Below, piece by piece: positions 50,835-59,765 of a stretch of 64,000 nt of DNA. The notes beneath the pieces were generated by a model. That model ran no database searches, was not told the DNA's origin, and saw nothing but the letters and a program-made list of their open reading frames with translations. This DNA is from Chersky-840 sp050011815. GTDB taxonomy: Bacteria; Actinomycetota; Acidimicrobiia; Acidimicrobiales; UBA8190. The stretch spans positions 124,001 through 188,000 of the forward strand of contig JBEKIJ010000006.1 in assembly GCA_050011815.1 (NCBI GenBank), read 5' to 3'. The position numbers and the translations under genes were made by a program. Each line of letters opens with the position of its first letter. Position 1 is the first letter of the stretch.

Positions 50835-51884
50835 GTGAGCGACGTCCTGCCCCCGCCGACCGGCGCCGCCCGCGCCCCGGCGCGGCCCACCCAGGGACGA
50901 TTCTCGGCCTGGGTCGAGGTGCTGCGCACCACCAACCCGCCCAAGGGCCGTCCCCTCGACCCCGTGTCGCGCTGGCTGGTGCTCACGCGCGCCGCCGTGC
51001 TCCCCATGACACTCGTGGCCGGCGGGGTGGCCACGTGCCTGGCCGTGCGCCGCCACGGGTTCGACGTCGGCCTGCTCCTGCTGGCCTTCGCCGGGCTCAT
51101 CCTCGCCCACTGCGCCAACAACCTCATGAACGACCTGTTCGACGCCGAGGTGGGCGCCGACACCGCCTCGTATCCCCGGGCCCTGTACGCCCCGCACCCC
51201 GTGCTGTCGGGGATGGTGTCGCGCGGACGGCTGGCGCGCGCCGCGCTGCTCGTGAACGTCCTCGACCTCGCCATCCTGGTGGTCCTGGCCGTCTACCGGG
51301 GCTGGCCCGTGGTCGGATTCGCCCTGGGGGGCTTCCTGCTGTCCGTCGCCTATACCGCCCCGCCGCTGCGGCTCAAGAAGCGGGGCCTCGGGGAGCCCGA
51401 CGTCTTTCTGGTGTGGGGCCCCCTCATGGTGTGCGGCACCTACTACGCCGCCGTCGGGCATCTGCCCTGGGAGATCGTGGTGGCCTCGGTGCCCTACGGC
51501 CTGCTGTGCACGGCCGTGCTCATGGGCAAGCACATCGACAAGGCCCCCTTCGACGAGCCCCTGGGGATCCGCACCCTTCCCGTCGTGCTGGGCGAGCGCC
51601 GGGCCCGGGCCGCCACCATCGGCCTCATGGTGGCCTTCTACGTGACGGTGGTGGTGTGCGTGGCGGTGCGGGCCCTTCCCTGGCCCGCCCTCTTGAGCAT
51701 CGCGGCGGTGCCCAAGCTCGTCCAGGCCTGGAAGTACTTCGCCCAGCCCAAGCCCGACGCGCCCCCCGAGGGGTTCCCGGTGTGGCCGCTGTGGTTCGCG
51801 GCCATCGCCTTCGTGCACACCCGCCGGGCCGGCTCGCTGCTCGTGCTCGGCCTCATCATCGCCGCCGCCGCCAACATCCGCTGA
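50835..51884 (+). CDS. UbiA family prenyltransferase (MenA-like)
   Basis: 349 residues, about eight or nine membrane helices. First Asp motif CANNLMNDLFDAEVGADTAS; second KHIDKAPFDEPLGIRTLPVV LGERRAR, whose form resembles 1,4-dihydroxy-2-naphthoate prenyltransferases. This would make demethylmenaquinone, the substrate of MenG. TACGAT (50823-50828) ends six bases before the GTG, pointing to a leaderless mRNA. Other UbiA substrates remain possible. Confidence 0.85.
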   Translation: MSDVLPPPTGAARAPARPTQGRFSAWVEVLRTTNPPKGRPLDPVSRWLVLTRAAVLPMTLVAGGVATCLAVRRHGFDVGLLLLAFAGLILAHCANNLMNDLFDAEVGADTASYPRALYAPHPVLSGMVSRGRLARAALLVNVLDLAILVVLAVYRGWPVVGFALGGFLLSVAYTAPPLRLKKRGLGEPDVFLVWGPLMVCGTYYAAVGHLPWEIVVASVPYGLLCTAVLMGKHIDKAPFDEPLGIRTLPVVLGERRARAATIGLMVAFYVTVVVCVAVRALPWPALLSIAAVPKLVQAWKYFAQPKPDAPPEGFPVWPLWFAAIAFVHTRRAGSLLVLGLIIAAAANIR

Positions 51885-51934
51885 GCCGGGCGCGCACCGT
51901 TCCTCCGGCGGGTGGTGCCGCCAGCGGAGCGGGG

Positions 51935-52729
51935 CTAGGAGTTCGTTCCCTGTTGGCGGACGTACTCGGCCGTGCCGGCGAGGAACTGCTCCACGTTGGC
52001 GGCCTTGCTCGAGGCCACGTCGCCGAACCAGGCCGGGACGTACACCTGCGCCGCCTCGTCGGCCAGGCCCTGCATGATGGTGGCGACGGCCTCGTCGACG
52101 GTGATCGACTCCACCTGGGCCACGAAGGGGTCGTTGTCGGGAAGAGTGAAGAGCTCGGTGTCGACCACGCCGGGATACACGACGGTCACCTTGACACCGG
52201 TGTCCCACAGGTCGACGGCCATGGACTCGGAGAACACGGTCACCGCCGCTTTGGTCGCCGCGTAGGCGGCTTCTCCCGGCGGGCTCAGGGTGGCGGCCAC
52301 CGACGAGATGTTGAGGATGCGGCCTTCGCCGCGCTCGAGCATCTGGGGGAGCAGGGCCAGGGTGAGCCGCACCGGGCTCGAGTAGTTGATGTTCATGACG
52401 GCGTCCACGGTGGCCGCATCGAGGGCGGTGACGTGGCGACGCTTGGGGATGCCGGCGTTGTTCACGAGCACGTCGACCCCGCCGAGCTCGCTCATGGCGT
52501 CGACGGCCAGGGCGTCGACGGCGGCGTGCTGGGCCAGGTCTGCCACCCACATGCGCGACGAGGGGCTGTGCCGGCGACAGCGCTCGAGGACCTCGGCCAA
52601 CCGGTCGGCACGGCGTGCCACCAGGCCCACCGTCGCCCCCGCTTTGGCGAACGCCTCGGCGAGCCCGGCCCCGATGCCCGACGACGCCCCTGTCACGAGC
52701 ACCCGCCGACCGGCAACGTCGTATGTCAT
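51935..52729 (-). CDS. Short-chain dehydrogenase/reductase
   Basis: 264 residues. LVTGASSGIGAGLAEAFAKA, VNNAGIPKRRHV, NISSVAATLSPPGEAAYAAT KAAV with catalytic Ser, Tyr and Lys, and VVYPGVVDTELF. Divergent from the nitronate-monooxygenase-like gene. Substrate unknown. Confidence 0.9.
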   Translation of the reverse strand: MTYDVAGRRVLVTGASSGIGAGLAEAFAKAGATVGLVARRADRLAEVLERCRRHSPSSRMWVADLAQHAAVDALAVDAMSELGGVDVLVNNAGIPKRRHVTALDAATVDAVMNINYSSPVRLTLALLPQMLERGEGRILNISSVAATLSPPGEAAYAATKAAVTVFSESMAVDLWDTGVKVTVVYPGVVDTELFTLPDNDPFVAQVESITVDEAVATIMQGLADEAAQVYVPAWFGDVASSKAANVEQFLAGTAEYVRQQGTNS

Positions 52730-52810
52730 GGTCCCACCCCCGTCTCCGAACCCTGATCTTCGCTCAGATGAGACGGCCTACGCTCGCAGGGCGCAGCTCG
52801 AGGAGGCAAC

Positions 52811-53953
52811 GTGGAGACCAGGGTCACCGACATGCTCGGGGTGGAGTTCCCCATCCTGGCGTTCAGCCACTGCCGGGACGTGGTGGCCGCTGTCACCAAG
52901 GCGGGGGGGTTCGGCGTCCTGGGGGCCGTCGCCCACACGCCGGACCAGCTCGACGTGGACCTGCGGTGGATCGAGGAGCAGACCAAAGGGGGTCGCTACG
53001 GCGTCGACCTCCTCCTGCCGGTCAAGTACGCCGGGGCCGAGGAGGGCGGGATCGACGCCGAGGCCGTGGCGCAGCTGCTTCCCCCCGCCCAGCAGGCCTT
53101 CGTCGACGACATCCTGGCCCGCTACGACGTGCCCGCGCTCCCCGCCGAGATCGGCGCCGGCTCGCCCCGCAACGTGCTCGCCAACGTGGCCTCCAAAGGC
53201 TACGAGCCCCTCCTCGACGTGGCCTTCGCCCATGACATGGCGCTGGTGGCGAGCGCCCTCGGACCCCCGCCGCCCTCGGTCATCACGCGGGCCCATGACG
53301 CCGGGGTTGTGGTCGCCGCCCTGGCCGGCACCGTGACCCACGCCCAGCGCCACCAGGCCGCCGGCGTCGATCTCATCGTGGCCCAGGGGACCGAGGCCGG
53401 GGGCCACACCGGGGAGATCTCGACCATGGTGCTCGTCCCCGAGGTCGTCGACGCCGTGTTCCCCACGCCGGTGCTGGCCGCGGGCGGGATCGGCAACGGG
53501 CGCCAGATCGCCGCCGCCCTGGCCCTCGGGGCCCAGGGGGTGTGGTGCGGCTCGGTGTGGCTCACCACCGAGGAGGCCGAGACCCACCCCGTGGTGAAGC
53601 AGAAGTTCCTGGCCGCCACCTCGAGAGACACCATCCGGTCGCGGTCGCTCACGGGCAAGCCCGCCCGCATGCTGCGCAGCGCCTGGACCGACGAGTGGGA
53701 GGGGGCGTCGTCACCGGGGGCGCTCCCCATGCCCCTGCAGAGCGCGCTGGTGGCCGAGGCCCAGCTCCGCATCAACCGCGCCGCGGCCACCGAAGGCTCG
53801 GGGTCACAGAAGCTGGCCAACTACTTCGTCGGGCAGGTGGTGGGACAGCTCGATGCCATCCGTCCCGCCCGCCAGGTCGTCCTCGACATGATGACGGAGT
53901 ACGCCGAGGTGGCCCAGCGCTTCGCCGATCAGGTCGCCCAGGAGAGCGAGTAG
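52811..53953 (+). CDS. Nitronate monooxygenase-like FMN enzyme
   Basis: 380 residues, GTG start after GAGGAGG. 2-nitropropane dioxygenase-type barrel: LGVEFPILAFSHCRDVVAAV TKAGGFGVLGA, VDLIVAQGTEAGGHTGEIST (FMN phosphate loop), VLAAGGIGNGRQIAAALALG AQGVW. Related actinobacterial enzymes act on nitroalkanes or are annotated as enoyl reductase-like; the substrate is open. TACGCT (52779-52784) is a plausible -10. Confidence 0.88.
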   Translation: METRVTDMLGVEFPILAFSHCRDVVAAVTKAGGFGVLGAVAHTPDQLDVDLRWIEEQTKGGRYGVDLLLPVKYAGAEEGGIDAEAVAQLLPPAQQAFVDDILARYDVPALPAEIGAGSPRNVLANVASKGYEPLLDVAFAHDMALVASALGPPPPSVITRAHDAGVVVAALAGTVTHAQRHQAAGVDLIVAQGTEAGGHTGEISTMVLVPEVVDAVFPTPVLAAGGIGNGRQIAAALALGAQGVWCGSVWLTTEEAETHPVVKQKFLAATSRDTIRSRSLTGKPARMLRSAWTDEWEGASSPGALPMPLQSALVAEAQLRINRAAATEGSGSQKLANYFVGQVVGQLDAIRPARQVVLDMMTEYAEVAQRFADQVAQESE

Positions 53954-53963
53954 CGCGCCGGGG

Positions 53964-55163
53964 TCATCCCCCCACGGGGGCGCTGGGGGTGAACACGACA
54001 GGCAGCGTCTCGAACCCCACGATGAAATTCGAGGACCGCAGCGGCTGCTTGTCCTCGCCGGCCAGAGCGATGTCGGGGAGCCGGTCGAGGATCCGGTCGA
54101 CCATGCCGACGATCTCGGCGCGGGCCAGGCGGTGCCCGAGACACAGGTGCGCCCCGTAGCCGAAGGCCACGTGATCGTTGGGCTGGCGGTGGATGTCGAA
54201 GGACTCGGGATCGGTGAAAACCGTCTCGTCACGGTTGGCCGAGGGGTAGAGGAGTAAGACGTTCTGGCCGGCGCGGATGGTCTCGCCGTGCAGCTCCACG
54301 TCACGCGTGGCCTTGCGGTTGAAGTTCTTGATGGGCGTCACCCAGCGCAGCATCTCCTCGACCGCCTCGGGGAGCAGCCCCCGGTCACCCCGCAGCTCCT
54401 CGAGCTGGTCGGTGCGGCGCAGGAGGGCTTCCATCCCGCCGCTGATCACGTGCCGGCTCGTCTCGTCCCCGCCGATGAGGAGCAATAGCGACTCGTAGAC
54501 CAGGGAGTCGTCGTCGATGCGCTCGCCGTCGATCTCGCCCTGCACGAGCACCCCGAGGAGATCGTCGGCGGACATGGACCGGCGCCGTTCGTCGATGAGC
54601 TCCCGGATGAACCCGTCCCACTCCGCAAAGGCGTTGGCCGCCTTGGTGAAGGCGTCGGGGTCCTTCGATCCCTGGGACATGAGCATGGTGTCGGACCACT
54701 CGAGGAGGCGTTCCCAGTCCTTGGGGTCGAAGCCCAGCATGTCGGCGATGAGGACCAGGGGGAGCGGAGCGGCGATGTCGGCCACGAGGTCACAGGCCCC
54801 CTTCGCGCACACCCGGTCGAGGATCTCGTCGCACACGGCGCGGATGCGGGGCTCGCGGTCGCGCACCGCCTGGGGGGTGAACCCCGCGCTCACCAACCGT
54901 CGGCGCCGCCGGTGCTCGGGAGCGTCCATGTCGATCATGTAGGGGAGCGGGGTGTTGGGACGCGATCCCCCCGTGCTCGAGAAGGACTGGGGGTCCTGCC
55001 CGATCGCCTTCACGTCCTCGTAACGGGTGACGCCCCAGATGTCGTTGGGCTCGTCGTAGTAGGCGGGGGCGTGCCGGCGCATCCAGGCGAAGGCGGGGAA
55101 GGGGTCGTCGGCGAAGAAGTCGCCGTCCATCAGGTCGATGTGTGGGGCCCCGGCGTTGGCCAT
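53964..55163 (-). CDS. Cytochrome P450
   Basis: 399 residues with GGGGAGG before the ATG. Haem ligand Cys341 in FGYGAHLCLGHRLARAEI, I-helix LLLIGGDETSRHVISGG, K-helix EEMLRWVTPIKNF. The absence of a membrane anchor marks a soluble bacterial class I enzyme; the motifs resemble the CYP124/125/142 sterol and lipid group. No ferredoxin gene is adjacent. Two 11-bp direct repeats stand in its upstream region. Confidence 0.93.
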   Translation of the reverse strand: MANAGAPHIDLMDGDFFADDPFPAFAWMRRHAPAYYDEPNDIWGVTRYEDVKAIGQDPQSFSSTGGSRPNTPLPYMIDMDAPEHRRRRRLVSAGFTPQAVRDREPRIRAVCDEILDRVCAKGACDLVADIAAPLPLVLIADMLGFDPKDWERLLEWSDTMLMSQGSKDPDAFTKAANAFAEWDGFIRELIDERRRSMSADDLLGVLVQGEIDGERIDDDSLVYESLLLLIGGDETSRHVISGGMEALLRRTDQLEELRGDRGLLPEAVEEMLRWVTPIKNFNRKATRDVELHGETIRAGQNVLLLYPSANRDETVFTDPESFDIHRQPNDHVAFGYGAHLCLGHRLARAEIVGMVDRILDRLPDIALAGEDKQPLRSSNFIVGFETLPVVFTPSAPVGG

Positions 55164-55191
55164 CGGTCGTGCCTCCCCTGATCTGTCTCAC

Positions 55192-55222
55192 CACGCCCAG
55201 TGACCCCTAGACACGGCCAGTG
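55192..55222. repeat. Direct repeats upstream of the P450 gene
   Basis: CACGCCCAGTG (55192-55202) and CACGGCCAGTG (55212-55222) differ at one base and are 20 bp apart, so on one helix face. They lie 29-59 bp upstream of the P450 ATG and could bind a regulator. The rest of 55164-55368 shows nothing. Confidence 0.4.
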
Positions 55223-55368
55223 GTCAGGCGTATCGTTCTACCGTCGTCGGCGGCTTGTCCACCGTAGGCGATATCGGGGGATGCGCGGGACGGGGCCGTC
55301 TCGGTACTGAGCGGTTCCTGGGGGGACCCGTCCCGCTACTCCCAAGGGTGCCGAGCCCGCCTCCGACC

Positions 55369-56286
55369 TCAGATCAAGCCCACCGACTTCAGCCACGTCT
55401 GGGCCACCGCGGCGGGTTGCTGCTTGTCGGCGGTGACGTCGAGGTTGAGCGTGGAGATGGCGTCGGTGGTCAACTTCTGGTCAAGGGCGTTCAGCGCGCC
55501 GGCCACCGCTGCGGTGTCGACCGACTTGCGGATGACCGGGACGATGTAGTCGGCGCCTTCGAGGTGCTTGTCGTCGGTGAGGGCCACGAAGTTGTTGCTC
55601 ACGACGTTGCCGTCGCTGGAGAAGAGCTCGACCACCTGGACCTCGCCGTTCTTGAGCGCGGCCACACTCAGCGGTCCGGCTTCGTCGAGGGACTTGAAGC
55701 CGGCGAAGTTCAGTCCGTAGACCGACTTGAGCCCGGGCTCACAGCCGGCGAAGGTCGGGCACTCGGGCGGCCCTCCCAGCGTGAGCTTCGAGGCGTAGGG
55801 CGCCAGGCTCGAGATGGTGGTCAGGTGGTCCTTGGCCGCGGTGGCCTTGGTCACGGCGAAGACGTTGGTGTCGAGCGCCTGGCTGGCGGGCAGCACGGTC
55901 ACCCCGAAGGACGACAGCGCGGTCTTGTCCGCGGCGATGGCGGTGCCGATCTGGGTACCGGCGGGCTGGGGGTTGCCGCCGTGCAGGTAGCCGAGCAGGG
56001 ACGCCGCGTAATCGGGCTCGAGGTCGATCTGGCCGTGCTCGATGGCGGGGACGACGACGGCCCGGGTCCCGAGGGCCGACTCCACCTTGACCGGGTAGCC
56101 GGCGTGCTTGAGCACGTCCCCGTAGAGGTTGGCCACGATCTCCTGCTCTTCGAAGTTGGTGGCCCCGATCTTGATGGTGGGCTTGGCGGTGCCGGACCCG
56201 TTACTGGGACTGCTGCTGCAACCCGCCAATACAAGGGCGGTCGCAGCCACGGCGGCGGCGGTCATCAGTGTGCGTCGGAGCAGCAT
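55369..56286 (-). CDS. Osmoprotectant ABC transporter substrate-binding lipoprotein
   Basis: 305 residues from ATG 56286. Lipoprotein signal LMTAAAVAATALVLAGCSSS with lipobox LAGC. The OpuAC domain starts KIGATNFEEQEIVANLYGDV and includes EHGQIDLEPDYAASLLGYL and VQVVELFSSDGNVVSNNFVA L. This is the ProX/OpuCC class for glycine betaine or other quaternary ammonium compounds. Last of the three minus-strand transporter genes. Confidence 0.9.
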   Translation of the reverse strand: MLLRRTLMTAAAVAATALVLAGCSSSPSNGSGTAKPTIKIGATNFEEQEIVANLYGDVLKHAGYPVKVESALGTRAVVVPAIEHGQIDLEPDYAASLLGYLHGGNPQPAGTQIGTAIAADKTALSSFGVTVLPASQALDTNVFAVTKATAAKDHLTTISSLAPYASKLTLGGPPECPTFAGCEPGLKSVYGLNFAGFKSLDEAGPLSVAALKNGEVQVVELFSSDGNVVSNNFVALTDDKHLEGADYIVPVIRKSVDTAAVAGALNALDQKLTTDAISTLNLDVTADKQQPAAVAQTWLKSVGLI

Positions 56287-56398
56287 GGGGGGCCCTTTCC
56301 TCTGGGATCGGTGGCGCGAACCTAGTCCCGTGGCTCCGGCCGGACGAGGCCGAGGGCCGGGGCCGAGTATTCTGACTAACCCGATGGGTTTAGTCAAG

Positions 56399-57160
56399 TT
56401 AAGTGCCCGTGGCCATGGCCCTGGCCCGGGTCGGCACCGAGGCGGCCAGAGAGGTCGCCCCCCGGCGGCGCAGCGGCAGCGGGGTGAGGACCCGCTGCAC
56501 CGCGCCCAGACCCAGCGCCACCACGGCGGCCAGCAGCGCCACCAACAGCGCCCCGCCGAAGGCCTCGACGGTGTTGTTGGTGTTGAGACCGGAGATGACC
56601 GGGGTGCCGAGGTCGCTGTAGCTGACGTAGGCGGCCAACGTCGAGGTCGCCACCACCTCGATCGATGCCGTCCTGACCCCGGCCATGAGGAACGGTGTGG
56701 CCAAGGGCAACTCCACGGTGCGCAACACCTGGCCGCCGGTCAGGCCCATGGCCTTGGCCGCGTCGCGCACCTCGGCGTCGACCTCGCGCATGCCCACGTA
56801 GGTGTTGGTGAGGATGGGCGGGATGGCGAGGACGACGAGGGCGAGGAAGGCGGCGAGGAACCCTCCCCATTTGAGCGAGATCCACGGCACGATGGCGAAC
56901 AGGGTCAGCAGGGCGAGGCTGGGGACGGCGCGCGCCGCGTTGGCGGCGTTCACCGCCACTAACCCGCCCCGGCCGCTGTGGCCGAGGACGAGACCGATGC
57001 CACCGCCGATGACCAGTGCCCCGACCACCACGGCCAGCGACAGCTCGGCTTGGCGCCACAGGAGCTCGGGGATACCGGTCGACCCCTTCCAGTTCGCCGC
57101 GGTGGTGAACCAACCGGCCACGCTGGCGACGAAGTGCCGGAAGTGGTCCCAGATCTCCAT
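56399..57160 (-). CDS. Osmoprotectant ABC transporter permease
   Basis: 253 residues, about six membrane helices. The BPD_transp_1 EAA loop reads EVRDAAKAMGLTGGQVLRTV ELPLA; ANAARAVPSLALLTLFAIVP and AIPPILTNTYVGMREVD are typical of OpuCB/OpuCD. It starts one base after the stop of the other permease. Pairs with it and with the ATPase encoded on the opposite strand. Confidence 0.9.
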   Translation of the reverse strand: MEIWDHFRHFVASVAGWFTTAANWKGSTGIPELLWRQAELSLAVVVGALVIGGGIGLVLGHSGRGGLVAVNAANAARAVPSLALLTLFAIVPWISLKWGGFLAAFLALVVLAIPPILTNTYVGMREVDAEVRDAAKAMGLTGGQVLRTVELPLATPFLMAGVRTASIEVVATSTLAAYVSYSDLGTPVISGLNTNNTVEAFGGALLVALLAAVVALGLGAVQRVLTPLPLRRRGATSLAASVPTRARAMATGT

Positions 57161-57161
57161 G

Positions 57162-57839
57162 TCAGCCCACCTGGGCCCGACGGGCCGAACGCGACCAGGG
57201 GACCACCAATCGCTGCACGCCCACCAGGAGCAGGTCACACAGCGCGGCCAGCACGACGGAGAGGACGAGCCCCACGATGATGGGGGTGTAGAAGCCGATG
57301 TTGAACCCGTAGGTGATCTGTTGGCCCAGTCCCCCGAGCCCGATCAAGGCGGTCACGGTGACCAAGCCGATGACCGTGGCGGTGGCGACCCGGAGCCCGG
57401 CGAACACGTACGGCAGCGCCAGGGGCAACTCGACCCGGATCAGCGCGGCGCGCCGCGAGTAGCCCATGGCCGTGGCCGCCTCTCTGGCGTCGGCGGGCAC
57501 GGCGTCGAGGCCGGCCACCGTGTTCCAGATCAGGATGAGCAGGGTGTAGCCCACGAGGGCGATCTCCGCCGTCGGATACGACGCCACGTATCCCGTGATG
57601 GGCCCGAGGATGGCGAAGAGCGCCAGCGACGGGATGATGTAGAGGGCGCTGGCCACACCGAACACGGGAGGCCGCAGAATCCGGTACCGCCAGGCCACCA
57701 TGGCCAGGGGCAGGGACAGGCACAGGCCGATGAGAAGCGCCAGGGCGGTGAGCGAGATGTGCTGCAACAGATCGGAGCTGATCTGGCCCCATTGCCCCGA
57801 GACGTAGCTCCACTGGAAGAAGGGCTGGGCCGTCTCCAT
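57162..57839 (-). CDS. Osmoprotectant ABC transporter permease
   Basis: 225 residues, five or six membrane helices. EAA loop DAREAATAMGYSRRAALIRV ELPLALP; VASALYIIPSLALFAILGPI TG at the conserved helix. TAGAGT (57847-57852, minus strand) ends seven bases before ATG 57839, so the transporter mRNA may be leaderless. Divergent from the ATPase gene across 51 bp. Confidence 0.9.
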   Translation of the reverse strand: METAQPFFQWSYVSGQWGQISSDLLQHISLTALALLIGLCLSLPLAMVAWRYRILRPPVFGVASALYIIPSLALFAILGPITGYVASYPTAEIALVGYTLLILIWNTVAGLDAVPADAREAATAMGYSRRAALIRVELPLALPYVFAGLRVATATVIGLVTVTALIGLGGLGQQITYGFNIGFYTPIIVGLVLSVVLAALCDLLLVGVQRLVVPWSRSARRAQVG

Positions 57840-57846
57840 CGCCGCG

Positions 57847-57882
57847 ACTCTAACGGGACGGGCTGGAGCGGCGCCCTAACGT
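57847..57882. promoter_or_regulatory. Overlapping divergent promoters of the OpuC-type transporter
   Basis: In the 51-bp gap, TAGAGT on the minus strand (57847-57852) ends seven bases before the permease ATG, and TAACGT on the plus strand (57877-57882) ends eight bases before the ATPase GTG. Each promoter's -35 must overlap the other promoter. The -35 hexamers are not obvious. Confidence 0.5.
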
Positions 57883-57890
57883 AGACACCC

Positions 57891-59009
57891 GTGATCACGT
57901 TGGAGCGGGTCTCCAAGAGCTACGCCGACGGCACCGTGGCCGTGGCCGCGTTGAGCCTGGAGATCGGCGACGGGGAGCTCACCGTCCTCGTGGGACCGTC
58001 GGGATGCGGCAAGACCACCACGTTGCGGATGATCAACCGGCTCATCGAGCCGACCTCGGGGGCGATCTTCATCGCCGGGGAGAACGTGCTGGACAAGGAT
58101 CCGGTGCTCATGCGCCGGAGCATCGGCTACGTGATCCAACAGGGCGGCCTCTTCCCGCACCGGCGCGTCTTCGACAACGTCGCCGTCGTTCCCCGCCTAC
58201 TCGGGTGGGACAGCGCCCGTGTCGAGCGCCGCGTCGACGAGTTGCTCGAACTGGTCGGCCTCGAACCCAAGAACTACGGGCGGCGCTTCCCCCACGAGCT
58301 CTCCGGTGGCGAACGGCAACGGGTCGGGGTGGCCCGCGCCCTCGGCGCCGATCCCCCGGTGCTGCTCATGGACGAGCCCTTCGCTGCGGTGGACCCGGTC
58401 ACCCGGCAACGCCTGCAGAACCAGTTCCTCGAACTCCAAGCCGAGCTCAACAAGTCGATCGTGTTCGTCACCCACGACATCGAGGAGGCGGCCAAGCTCG
58501 GAGACCGCATCGCCGTGCTGTCCAAGGGAGGCGTCCTCGAGCAGTACGACACCCCCGCCGAGATCCTCGGCCGTCCCGCCACCGCCTTCGTGGCGGACTT
58601 CGTGGGCGCTGACCGCGGCGTGCGGCGCCTGGCCGTCGTCCGCATCGAACCGGGGGACCTGGCCACCCCGCCGGTACTCCCCCCCACCGCCACCATGGAG
58701 GAGGCGCGGGGAGTGGCGAACGACTCCGAGGCCAAGACGGCCGTCGTGGTCGACGACAACGGTCGACTGCTGGGATGGGTCTCGCTCGAACCGGGCCCGG
58801 AGGGGACGGTGGGCGCCCACACCGAGAAGTTCGCCGCCCAGGTGCCGCTGGGCACCACCCTGCGGGCCGCGCTGGGCGAGATGCTCCAGCACGACATCCG
58901 CTGGCTCCCGGTGATCGACGACACCGAGCACTATCTGGGTGTCCTCACCCCCAACCGCCTCCACGCCGCCATGCGGCGCTCGGTGGGCGGCAACCCCATC
59001 GAGTCCTGA
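57891..59009 (+). CDS. Osmoprotectant ABC transporter ATP-binding protein
   Basis: 372 residues, GTG start. Walker A GPSGCGKTTTLRMINRL, Q-loop GYVIQQGGLFPHRRVFDNVA, signature LSGGERQRVGVARAL, Walker B VLLMDEPFAAVDPVTR and H-loop VTHDIEEAAKLGDR. One or two CBS-like units follow (TAVVVDDNGRLLGWVSL, HDIRWLPVIDDTEHYLGVLT), as in OpuCA/ProV, where they sense ionic strength. Works with the two permeases and lipoprotein encoded divergently. Confidence 0.93.
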   Translation: MITLERVSKSYADGTVAVAALSLEIGDGELTVLVGPSGCGKTTTLRMINRLIEPTSGAIFIAGENVLDKDPVLMRRSIGYVIQQGGLFPHRRVFDNVAVVPRLLGWDSARVERRVDELLELVGLEPKNYGRRFPHELSGGERQRVGVARALGADPPVLLMDEPFAAVDPVTRQRLQNQFLELQAELNKSIVFVTHDIEEAAKLGDRIAVLSKGGVLEQYDTPAEILGRPATAFVADFVGADRGVRRLAVVRIEPGDLATPPVLPPTATMEEARGVANDSEAKTAVVVDDNGRLLGWVSLEPGPEGTVGAHTEKFAAQVPLGTTLRAALGEMLQHDIRWLPVIDDTEHYLGVLTPNRLHAAMRRSVGGNPIES

Positions 59010-59030
59010 CCCCGACCCCGGGAGTCCTCC

Positions 59031-59765
59031 TCAGAGGGCGAGCCCCACCACGGGGGCGTTCAGTCGCGTTCCCCCCATGGACCCGAAGAACGGGGCGTGG
59101 AAACTGAAGATGCCGCCGTCACGAGCCACCTCCCAGTACCCCCCGGCGGCGGGGTCCGCCGCCATCCCGACGACGGGGGCGGAGAGGGCGGATCCCCCCA
59201 TGGACCCGAAGAACGGGGCGTGGAAGGCGAACACCCCGCCGTCACTGGCCACCTCCCAGTAGCCGCCGGTCCAGGGGTCGAGAGCGATGCCCACGATGGG
59301 GGCGTCCAGTGGGGTGCCACCCATCGACCCGTAGAACGGGGCATGGAAACTGAACACCCCGCCGTCACTGGCCACCTCCTCGTACCCCCCGGCGGCGGGG
59401 TCGGCGACCATGCCCACGATGGGGGCGTTCAGGCGCGTTCCCCCCATCGACCCGTAGAACGGGGCGTGGAAGGCGAACACCCCGCCGTCACTGGCCACCT
59501 CCCAGTAGCCCCCGGTGGCGACATCGGCGGCGATGCCCACGATGGGGGCGTTCAGCTGCGTGCCTCCCATAGAGCCGTAGAACGGGGCGTGGAAGGCGAA
59601 CACCCCGCCGTCACTGGCCACCTCCCAGTAGCCCCCCGTCCAGGGGTCCAGGGCGATGCCCACGATGGGAGCGTCCAGTGGGGTGCCGCCCATCGACCCG
59701 TCGAAAGGAGAAGCCAAAGCGAACACGCCGCCGTCGCTGGCCACCTCCCGGTACCCCCCCGTGGC
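59031..59765 (-). repeat. Six 123-bp tandem repeats inside the secreted protein gene
   Basis: In-frame 123-bp units of high identity encode the 41-residue repeats. Copies 1 and 4 share the segment TPLDAPIVGIALDPWT and copies 3 and 6 share TRLNAP, which suggests duplication of blocks of three units as well as single-unit copying. Confidence 0.85.

Noticed and set aside
59031..59765. CRISPR-like regular repeats
   Set aside because: The 123-bp units are in frame and code for a 41-residue protein repeat with no spacers.
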